This document shows positions 53,798-63,249 of a DNA stretch of 64,000 nt, piece after piece. The notes under the pieces were generated by a model that was given only the letters and a program-made list of their open reading frames with translations, searched no databases and was not told where the DNA came from. The stretch comes from Paralichthys olivaceus (Eukaryota > Chordata > Actinopteri > Pleuronectiformes > Paralichthyidae), in assembly GCF_024713975.1 (NCBI RefSeq), contig NC_091105.1, positions 20,034,439 to 20,098,438 of the forward strand. The letters run 5' to 3'. A program made the position numbers and the translations under genes. The stretch's first letter is position 1. Each line of letters opens with the position of its first letter.

Positions 53798-53892
53798 GTG
53801 AGTACTTTGACATAATATACCCTTTTTTGACATTGTGCGTTCACCAGAAGGTAAAGTAATGATCGTGTTTTGAATCATCATGTTCCAAGCAG
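53798..53892 (+). other. putative 5' UTR intron of receptor 2
   Basis: GCGG|GTGAGT at 53798 and CCAAGCAG ending at 53892 would excise 95 nt just before the signal-peptide exon, leaving six leader bases before the first ATG. It mirrors the leader intron proposed for receptor 1, supporting common descent of both promoters. Confidence 0.4.
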
Positions 53893-53898
53893 ATTTTG

Positions 53899-56171
53899 AT
53901 GATGGAAAGTTGGATGCTGATGATCCTTATTATGCCAGGTAAGGAAATGACAACACACAATTGTAGCGTTTTGGATGTTATCCACACCTGTGAGAACTGC
54001 AGCTACAACCAAATTTAACTCGTGTATTTTTCATCATTTTTGCCTGAAGGTGTTTGGAGTGGATATTGGAGCGTGACCTTTGAAAATCAGTGTGCTTTGA
54101 AAGGGACGTCAGTAGTTATGAAGTGCAGCTATGACTACCCTTCTGGTCAAAGAGTCACTAGAGTGGACTGGTATAAAGCCCTATCTATCCAAGGCCAAAG
54201 GAGGCTGTATCCCCTCTCTCGTCTCTTTTCACCCCGGGACTTTAAATACGTGGGTGACAAAAATAGTAACTGCAATCTAAAGATCAACAATGTCCAACTC
54301 GCTGATGAGGGACTATACCATTTTGGATTTGTGACAACATCAGACAGATGGACAAGCAAAACCCATGCTAATTTGAATGTTAAAGGTAATAACAAAATAA
54401 TTGAAAATGTATAGTCTTCTCATGAATTTTTTTTTTTTTAGTGAAATTGTTTTTTTTCCTTTTCTGTACCTGGACCAGAGTTAACCGCTGTCATAAATCC
54501 GAGCACTGTGAAAGAGGGTGATGATGTCAACCTGACCTGTGTGTCTGGATGTGCACATACAACCATTTCCTGGTTAAAAGAAGGACGGCCTGTGCCCAAA
54601 CCAGTAAAGGCCAGTAGAGAGGATGCTGGGACGTACTTCTGTGCTGTCCAGGGACAAGAGACAGTCAGATCCAACTCTGTGACTCTGAATGTTCAGTGTA
54701 AGTACACTATTAACACTTTATCTCAATTTGTAAGCTTTTTCCCACAGCACACCTGGCATCATTCTATGTAAAGCCTCATTTCCACTGGTCAACAAACCCA
54801 CTAATAACATCCAGTAACATCCAGCATTGGTATTCACTTATTCACTCCGGGGTCTAATGACTCTGCAGTCGACACTGGTTTTATCAGCTCTGATCAGCAG
54901 TGATGGAAATGTGCAACCGGGTGAATGAGTTAATTTGGCAGACAATAGGGTGAGAGAGCGCCTGCGTTTTTGGCACATTTGTGATGTCAAACGTGACACA
55001 CCGGCGAAAAAGAACTAAACAGAATCTCCTTCACTGGCGATGGCCTATTGCTCGGTTACAGGGATACAGTTTTGCAGTTTTACCTCAGAGCCAAAAAGAC
55101 GCATTTTAAACTGTTGCTCAGGAGGCAGAGTGGGTAGTCCACTAACCAGAAGGTCGATCGATCCCTGTCTCCTCAGGTCCGCATGCTAAAAGTGTCTTTT
55201 GGTAATATAGTGAACCACTAATAACCCCTGATGGCTGTGCAGATGAAACAGGTGGTGCTGTAGTGTGAGGTTCTAAATTGAGAAAAGAGGTATATACAGT
55301 ATATGCAGTCCATCCAACATTCACCATTCTAGCTACTCTACCATTGAGTCAGTGAATTCTATGAGTGGCCACAGTTAGCGGCTGGATTCCCCTGAACAGT
55401 CTACGTCACAGTCTGCAGGAATGAGGTTTATTTAGTTGTAAAGAACTTTTGGTGTCAGGTGCATGGACATAATGAAAGGGTAGTAGAGACAGGTTCCTTT
55501 TATTCAGACTGTGGGACTAAAAAATAATTTCCTCTAGCACAATAAAGACCTGAACATTACACAACAATATAGAGTACATGATATACTTTGAGATAAATAA
55601 AATTAGAGAAAGACAAATAATAACTTAGAATTAGAATGTAGTGTTGATTCATGTTTTTTTTGTAACTTAATATCCCTCCAACATAGGTAAGAAAATACCC
55701 AGGAATATTGTTGTATCATTGAGAGTTTATTTACTCTAATACTCAGTCATGATGTCCTGACTTCATTTCTTTGTCTGCTCTGCGTGGCTAAAATACCTGA
55801 TGCTCTTTCTATCAGATGCTCCAAAGAGAGTAACACTGTTGGTGAGTCCACCAGGAGACGTTGTCAAAGGAAGTTCAGTGACTTTCACCTGCAGCAGTGA
55901 TGCCAACCCGCCTGTGACGCAGAGAGGATACAGCCTGTATAGGGACAGACAGTTTATCAGTTCAGGGCAGAAACACACCATCTCTGACCTGCAGCCCAGA
56001 GACAGTGGGCTGTACCAATGTCAGGCCTGGAACAACATTAGCTGGATGGGAGATGACCTGATAAACTCAACCCACATTCACCTTGAGGTCCAGTGTGAGT
56101 GTGAAGACATGCTGCACTGAGACATCTGGTCTCATGTATGTGTTTCTTAGATAGATAGGTAGATAGATAGG

Positions 56172-56257
<86 letters not shown>

Positions 56258-59200
56258 TTTTTATTCTCATGTTGTGTCAGCCTTTAAAGTGACAAATGGC
56301 ACAGTTGGAAATTCTCAGTTATCTACTTCCTCAGTTTCAATATTGCTCCAGTCTGCACATGTGAATTATTAGGATGTGTGAAAGAGTCTTGACAGGAAAC
56401 AATGTAAAAGGCTCTGAGGGGGAGGAAGTGCTTTAAAATGTCCATGTTGATTTATGTTTACACATGACCACATGTACATCAACCTGACCAGCCTACAGGA
56501 GAAAAGAACTTCAACAGATTAACCTGATTAGAATAGAGATTATGCCAGGAAGAAATTGTCACCTTTTGGAGAAAATGTTTTGTATGAGCCTGACAATTTT
56601 GAACAGAAATGAATAATTTAAGAGGTGCAAGAAAAATGAGCGTTCTTCAGCTGAAGATGCTCAACACGTGTGTTACTTGAGATTCCTTCACATTATGGCC
56701 CCTTATCACAGGCTCTAGTCAGAGTTGTGAGCAGCTCAAACAAAGAGAGTTTTTTCTATTTGAAATATTCCTTGAGGTCTGAAGAGGTGAATACATCCAT
56801 CTCACAAGAAAAAGTGTAAATCTTTTGTCTCCCGTTACTCTTCAAACATCTTTTGATAATTTCTTCAATCATGAGACTCTCCGATTTAAGATTTGTCTAT
56901 TGTCTCATCATTCCACATGCGCTGTTTGTCCTTGTTCTCAGACGGCCCAATGAACGTGTCAGTTTCAGTGGATCCTCAACAACCTGCTGAAGGCAGCAGT
57001 GTGAATCTGACCTGCAGCAGTGAGGCCAACCCTGCAGCCGACAACTACACCTGGTTCAAGAGGACAGACTCTTCCAGCTCCAGCACAGTGCTCCAGGTGG
57101 GTGGGGGACAAGTGCTGTCTCTTCCCTCTATGACGGCGTCGCACACTGGACTCTACCTCTGCCGGGCCAGGAACAGTGTGGGGGAAGACAACTCAGCTGA
57201 GATGCTACTGACCATGATTAGAGAGGACCACGGTTTGTGCAACTAAAAAATAAAACTTCATCATTGTGTTCCACAGAGAAGGGGTCAGGTTTGTCTTCCT
57301 CCTTTCTAACCCTACTGTGTGCTCCTCCTCAGGCAGCCAGACGCACCAGATCATAGCCGGAGTAGGAGTCGTTGTTTTGGTGATTCTTGTGGTAGCACTT
57401 CTTTTGTACTGGTGAGTCAATGAATGACAGTTCAATCAACGTTATTAACAAACGTGAACATTAAGTCTTTGGGCGTTTTAGACCCGTGTGTGATCATCAG
57501 GATTAGAAGGGGGTGGAGCAGAACGTAGGACAGGAATTCCAGGGTCTAGAGGGTCTAGACCAGGGGTCACCAACCTTTTTGAAACTGAGAGCTACTTCAT
57601 GGGTACTGAGTCATACGAAGGGCTACCAGTTTGATACACTCTTTAGTTATATATTATTATAAATGATAAATGATACTCATCTATGTGAAGACACTGATCA
57701 CGTTAATGATTTCTCACAATAATTATCAACAATGACTTAACAAGGTGGGAAACAGATCATGTCAATATTCAACACTTTATTTCTATTAATCTCAGCCATT
57801 GTTAACATTTTCAGATGATCACTTCTACAACATTTCATAAGAAAAATGTCCCATTTTCACGAGCCACTGACGAACCCTTTTAACAAATCATAGTCAATAG
57901 TCAACTTCAATATGGAATACAAATTTGACAGTATAAAAAGTAAATAATTAAATTTAATTAGAAACGCATATCAAATTTTAGACGCAGCTCACTGGTGAGT
58001 TGTGTTATTTTTAGAACAGGCCTGCGGGCTACTCATGTGGTCCTTGGGGGCTACCTGGTGCCCACGGGTTAGGGTTAGGGTTACTGCCGTTTATGTACAT
58101 CTCTTTATATCATATTTATGATGCTGAACCTTTAGCAAAACAGGCAGTCAGTAAAAATGTGTGTGTGTGTGGTTTATTGAAATATCCTGCTGCTGCTGTG
58201 TTTCCCATTATTACAAAACAACTTCTTTGAAATGTGAAGCCACAGGATTGATAAACAAGCAAGAGAGATATGCTGTGAATGTGCTAACAAATGTGGGTTT
58301 GTTTGTTGTTGTTGTTTTTTTGACAGGAAAAAGCAAAGAACCCATGCAGCGGAAAAAGTGAGTGCATTTAAATAAAGTCCTCAAATAACCCATCTGAACT
58401 TGATTGACTGTCAATTAATCAAAAGTCAGTGGAAAGTTCGACCTCCCATTCAAGCAGTAACACAGATAAAAAATAGGCATGAGTCATCTCATGAAACCAC
58501 ATGTAAATTCAGTAGATCCAGATTTTTATTTGGATCTGTAGCAAATTGCACCCGCTCATAAATATCGCTCCCCTAAATATGCCAGATTTTTTTCATCAAG
58601 ATGAGATCCATAAATTATTCCCTGCTTGGGAAAATGTAAAAAGAACTGCCCGGTCTCGTAATGTTAAAACAAATATTTTTAATTCCTGAATCTTCCCCTT
58701 TATCCGGATCTGCACCAAACTTTAATGGGTTCTTCCCAGACAAGTGCTATATTCTTCCACCAAGTTTCATGCGGATCCGTCCAGTAGTTATTCAGTTAAC
58801 CAGCAGGCAGACAAACAAACCTTCCTTGGCAAAGGAAGCACTCAGTAGAGCACATACCTTCGAGGCCCAACAGTCCCCTAAATCAAGCTGCACCAACACA
58901 CACTCATAGATATCGATGTTCTAAGTATGCCTGATTTTGATCAAGATTCATGAAATGTTCCCTGGGAAACTAGTGAAAATGTGGGGGGAAAAATAAAGCC
59001 CTATATTGCAATGTTAGATCAAGTGAAACAATTTGCCCCTTTGTCTGAATAGGCACCAATATTAAAAGGAATCTTTCTTGGCTCATGTCAAATCCTTCCA
59101 CTAAATTTTATGGAAATATTTGTTTGAAAAATAAACAAACAAACAGGAAGAAACATGATCTCCTTGGCTTTTAGGTTAAAAAATGTAAAAAAGAAATATT

Positions 59201-60480
59201 GAATTCATTTCCTGAGGTGTTTTCTTTATTAGAATGTTTTTTTATTCCTAACCTTATTTTAGCGTAACACAATTTTAGTGGAGACAGAACGAGGGTTATG
59301 AGTACCCAAAATGCACCTATGAAGGAAAACCTAATCTGCCTTTTGTCTCCTGTAGCAGACTGTGTTCGGCTCCAGGATTATTGGAGAGGGCTTGAGTTCT
59401 TCAGCCACAGAAGTTCAGCAGGACGCTGTTTACGCCAACATCCAGAGATCGTCCTCGCATCCGAGGAACACACACCACAAACATAACGTAAATGTGGTGA
59501 ACACGAACATGAATGTGCAAATGCAGAAGATACAACACAATATATTTTCAGGCTATCAAATTATATTTTCAACCATTCAGGTTCCCTTTTCTGTTGAAGC
59601 TGAACTTATCTACACAACAGTGACCAGCAAACCCAGAAACAAGAGCAGAGCTCCAGAAGAGTCCAGGTAGGTTCACCGGCCAAACATTCAACATCACACC
59701 TCATAATCTATTATTCACTGTCGGTCGAGTCTAATGATGTCTGTAGTTTTCAGTCAGTGTTACTGTACAGTCTTAAATGACCAAGTTATGAAATAAAACC
59801 TTTGACTGTCACAGAGACAAATAAAACATTTTTGAACTATAGCCAGGACCTTACAGCAACTGAGGTGATGAGTGGAAATTACTTCTATAATATCGCCCAT
59901 ATTCATAGATCACAATTTGTCTCATAGGGCTCAACAAGGTGTGACATCCTCTGTTCTTAACTCTCAGCAAGAGTAATGAAAAACTACCAAAAACAATCTA
60001 TTGACAGGGGGAATAAACTAAGAAACCTCAGAGGGAGACACACATGAGGGATCCCTCTCCCAGGATGGACAGAAGTCCAATAGATGCCCCGTGTAATGAA
60101 GAACATCAACAATGACTGAACCCAATTTGACAGGATTTTTAGATTTATTTCCAGAAGGGGTATGACATCCAGGACCAAATTCTCATATATTGTCAAAGTG
60201 TGTTACTTATGGGTGAAATTATAGTGCAAAAAACATTTCCCCTTTCTGCTGGGGACGCCCTACAACTCCTCAAAGACCCCTAGTGGCCCCGGACCCATTT
60301 TGAGAACCCCTGCTTCTAAACATTTAAGGAATTCTACCCTCACATCTATTAACAATGATGTGTTACCATGGAATAGACACAGTACCACCCGCTAATTAAT
60401 ATCATCATTTTCTCCTCAGGGCCACAGCAGGAGAAACTAATGATTCTGTGATCTACTCGACTCTGGTTCAATCAAGCTGA
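53899..60480 (+). CDS. CD22-like inhibitory receptor, V + 3 C2 Ig domains, ITIM tail
   Basis: Nine coding exons join in frame to 548 aa: 53899-53938, 54050-54385, 54479-54697, 55816-56094, 56942-57232, 57333-57411, 58327-58357, 59356-59666 and 60420-60480. Exon 1 encodes a short hydrophobic signal (MMESWMLMILIMPG). The V-set (14-125) sits in one exon with Cys in VVMKCSYDYP and NSNCNLKI and an extra Cys (ENQCALK) that can pair with LTCVSGC in domain 2, as in Siglecs. Strand F reads YHFGFV: Gly106 stands where Siglecs have the sialic-acid Arg, while DRWTS after it is kept. C2 domains span about 126-198, 199-291 and 292-388; the membrane helix is about 393-413. Tail tyrosines: LIYTTV (Tyr511) and VIYSTL (Tyr541) fit the ITIM consensus, and AVYANI (Tyr451) is close. 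Exon 8 has a TAGCAG tandem acceptor, so one Gln may be optional. A tandem relative of the upstream receptor; an inhibitory role is inferred. Confidence 0.9.
55105..55330 (+). repeat. tRNA-related fish SINE, family B, with B-box-like head
   Basis: The head reads GCTCAGGAGGCAGAGTGGGT, then CCAGAAGGTCGATCGATCCC (B-box-like), followed by GTCCGCATGCTAAAAGTGTC. It lies in intron 3 of receptor 2. Confidence 0.65.
56149..56257. repeat. GATA tetranucleotide array
   Basis: About 27 GATA units with early GGTA interruptions in intron 4 of receptor 2, about 55 bp past exon 4. Confidence 0.97.
57563..58070. mobile_element. truncated non-autonomous hAT element in receptor 2 intron 6
   Basis: The left end CAGGGGTCACCAACCTTTTT is a typical hAT terminus. 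The interior ends GGGCTACTCATGTGGTCCTT and GGGGGCTACCTGGTGCCCAC, but the right terminal inverted repeat is absent. TTAGGG units replace it at about 58,070. Confidence 0.7.
58070..58083. repeat. short interstitial TTAGGG stretch
   Basis: GGTTAGGGTTAGGGTTA, two to three telomere-type units, abuts the broken end of the hAT element. Confidence 0.6.
58485..58845 (+). repeat. family A repeat in receptor 2 intron 7, copy 1
   Basis: GGATCTGCACCAAACTTTAA, TTCCACCAAGTTTCATGCGG and CAGGCAGACAAACAAACC lie in family order between exon 7 and exon 8 of receptor 2. It is followed directly by a second copy. Confidence 0.65.
58846..59172 (+). repeat. family A repeat in receptor 2 intron 7, copy 2 (near full length)
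   Basis: Begins CAGTAGAGCACATACCTTCG, then GGCCCAACAGTCCCCTAAAT and CACACACTCATAGATATC, and ends AAACAAACAAACAGGAAGAA and GATCTCCTTGG. Same orientation as the copy before it, making a head-to-tail pair. Confidence 0.7.
60240..60312. mobile_element. hAT-like terminal fragment in receptor 2 intron 8
   Basis: Ends CCCATTTTGAGAACCCCTGC, the reverse complement of a GCAGGGGTTCTCAAAATGGG terminus typical of fish hAT elements. Only the end is present. Confidence 0.4.
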
Positions 60481-60687
60481 TCCAGATGTGAATACAAGAA
60501 CAACAGTCTGCAGCCCAGTGTTTGTTAAAAGACTGAAAATACCTTTTATTCATTCTTTGGTTTTATGATGTTTTTATTATAACACTGTGTTCCTGCAGGT
60601 TTAGTTCTTTTGTTTATTTGTACAGTTACACTTACTGAAGTAGGTATTTCATATAATTGGACTATTTTTGATAAAGCTACCACAGCG

Positions 60688-60711
60688 ATTATTATTATTA
60701 TTATTATTATA
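60688..60711. repeat. (ATT)n microsatellite
   Basis: ATT units just upstream of the AATAAA hairpin in the presumed receptor 2 3' UTR. Confidence 0.93.
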
Positions 60712-60731
60712 TGTGCAGCAGCTTAGAGACG

Positions 60732-60774
60732 TGCCCACAGTTACTGTGTAATAAAGTCACAGTAACTGTGGGCA
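60732..60774 (+). terminator. perfect inverted repeat enclosing AATAAA, candidate 3' end of receptor 2
   Basis: Arms 60732-60748 and 60758-60774 are exact 17-bp reverse complements (left arm begins TGCCCACAGTTACTGTG). The spacer is 9 nt and contains AATAAA (60750-60755). It lies 252 bp after the receptor 2 stop codon, so this is the first good polyadenylation hexamer of that gene, placed in the loop of a possible stem. Confidence 0.6.
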
Positions 60775-62715
60775 AGTTGCTTTTAATTAAGACTTCAATA
60801 CAATACTCAATGCAACAATTTACATCTTACAATATTTATTTCTCATATCACATTTGCTATAAATGCACACATACTGTACATTCATTTTATTTTAAAGGAG
60901 GGAAGGGTGGTGTGTAGCTCGGGCCTTCATGTGATGCATTGACATGCATCATACAGTTGTCAAGTGGTTTCTATGTCGGATTAGTTTAAATCACATTACA
61001 ATCTGTTAAGTCAGGAGCAAACATCCCACAAACGGTTCAAATTGAGTTATTAGTGCTCACATCCCATTCTTTATTCAGGCCAGGTGCAGGACACACACAC
61101 AGTGTTAGCTACAGGTACTCAGAGGTACAGTAAAGTCTTCTCTACTACGTACTAAAAGATCTATTTCACGAGAAGATGATTGATGTGGTTATTGCACGCT
61201 TGGCAATAAGATCTGTGTCAGACAAAAACATCTACATAAACAAGACGTGAATATTCACTGACTAATATTTACAAAATAAAGCAAAATGCAAACATGGAAA
61301 TTTGGTAAAGATTTAAATCTTGTATGAATAATTATCCATGATGAAGTCAGGCTACTGCATATACACACATACTGCATTCAGCACACAAGTTTATTACAAA
61401 ATGTCAATTCTACAGTGTAAAAATTTGTAATTTTTTGAAATAAGACTGATCAGCTGGAATTACTCCTGCATCACTGACACTGTCTGTGTCTTTGTGTTTC
61501 ACAGTGTAAAAGTTTAGAAAGTGCTGAGGCTGCACGTGATCTTTAAAATCTTTCCAATCTTATTGTATGAATCCTTGTAATTACACCAAGAATATTGAAG
61601 ACAGACCTGACTCTTTACAAGACTTCATTAATGTAACTGCTGTTTAGCTCAAACATTAAACTAACTTGTTTCTGATTGAAAAAGCCATTTCAGAAAATGA
61701 TCTCATTATGTTCTACACAGCAGGAATCTTAAGTCTTATATTATTTCACTTTTTGTTTTTTATTAATAAAATTCATAAAGTTTGATTGTAACTTTATTTC
61801 CTGTCTCTTAAAGAGCTCTGTCTGTGTTTATATACAAAACTTTATTCCAGATCGCTGTATTTGGACAGTTGTTAGTCTTCAGGCTCGGGATATTCAAGTG
61901 AAATAAAATCATGGATCTTATAACATTAAGGTGCTATGTCTCAGCTTATATCTGAGAAGGTTCACATCAACATAGAAAGAACTGTGGGGGAGATAAAGAC
62001 CTTTAAACACACAGCAGGCAAAGTTTACAGGTTAGAAAGAAATTGGAGGAATACGTGTGATACGTATCTACATATCTAACATTTTGTGGAAAGTCCTTTG
62101 CTGTGAATGGCTGCCTGAAGGTTTTGACCCACAGACGTCATCCGTAGGAACTCTGGTGATACTCTGCTGGGCTTTTATTTTGGCGAACAAGCTTCCTTTT
62201 ATATGATTTTTGCTTCTTGGGACTTATTTAACATTTGCTTGCATGGTCACCTCTTCACTCGTCATAATGAGAGACAACTTTCTCCTCAAATCTGAGCCCT
62301 TGATCATTTGTGCTTGAACTAATGATTAAAAAACAGTGTAACTGTCCCAAAATGTGGCTGCTTGACTGCTCTCTTAAGCAGTATGATATTGGCAAACATT
62401 TTACCATGTGGAAAAGTAGTGGAAAAATCCTTTGATACAAGAGGAACATCGCAGCGTTCAAGACCCTCCATTGTAACACATCCCTTTGACATCAACAGGT
62501 TCTGTCCATGTTGTCGTCTCAGTGTAGAAAAAGTAGAAAAGTAGGAGCAGTGATCTCATGGCCGGGCCAATTTGTGAACCCCTGGTGAGTTGTGATAGTT
62601 CTGAAGGAGAGAGGTGAGAGTAAATATCAGCTTGTCTTCTGTTGATCATGCTGTTCTCGTGGCTATAAAAGTGTTAAAGCAGATAAACCAGATTATATCT
62701 ATCTAATTACTAAAG

Positions 62716-63070
62716 CAGTGGTAGACAACTGGGTCAAGCTGCAGGTCAAACTGAAGACGCGATGCATTCAATAACTTAAGTTTAAATGAACAGGTCACCA
62801 CCGTTCTGTAGCAGCAGCGGCTGAGATACCAACGAAGAGTTGGAGCATGAGGCACTGACAACTGATTCTCCAGTTTGAGTTTCTACGTACTGAGGTGTGC
62901 TTCACTGAACTTTGAATAAAGTGGTGAACAGCAGCATCGTCAGGGTTGGACTGGGTCCACAGGGTGGACTGAGTCCTGCACTTGTCTTTACTTGCTGCAA
63001 ATCTCTTTTACAGTTTCAGAAAGGAAATTGCAACCAGCATCACTGGCACAGGCCAAACAAACAGAAACTC
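62716..63070. mobile_element. degenerate hAT-like element, relative of the one at 22.4 kb
   Basis: Begins CAGTGGTAGACAACTGGGTC and contains ACAGTTTCAGAAAGGAAATT followed by GCAACCAGCATCACTGGCAC, matching the interior of 22399-22800. It lies just downstream of the recognised hepsin exons. Confidence 0.5.
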
Positions 63071-63197
63071 TACTTTCACATGAATTTCACACCATTAATC
63101 TACAGACTGCTTGTGTTTGCATGTGGAAGTCTGGGAAATGTCCATACACTGGTGGTGAGTGGTTTATAGATAACCTGAGTATTATTATCCCTATGAC

Positions 63198-63203
63198 TTT
63201 ATT
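63198..63203 (-). terminator. AATAAA hexamer at the end of the hepsin open frame
   Basis: On the minus strand AATAAA lies at 63203-63198 and contains the TAA that closes the open frame running on from the last recognised hepsin exon. It could be the polyadenylation signal of a short isoform, or chance inside an intron. Confidence 0.3.
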
Positions 63204-63249
63204 TGGCATAATAACAACACAATAAACTACAAAGCATCCAGCCTCTCAC

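Larger units (their letters stand above)
50540..53898. other. receptor 1 3' UTR and spacer to receptor 2
   Basis: No coding exon is recognised. The stretch holds the presumed receptor 1 3' UTR (to about 51.6-51.9 kb), an AAT microsatellite, a diverged repeat beginning GGACTGGACGATATGGACAT near 50,740 that resembles a common fish repeat, and AT-rich spacer. A candidate 5' UTR exon of receptor 2 ends at 53797. Confidence 0.6.
60481..63198. other. convergent spacer between receptor 2 and hpn
   Basis: Presumed 3' UTR of receptor 2 is followed by AT-rich sequence with no recognisable exon. A degenerate hAT-like element starts at 62716. The last hepsin exon may also lie in the right part of this spacer, but I could not identify it. 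Confidence 0.6.
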
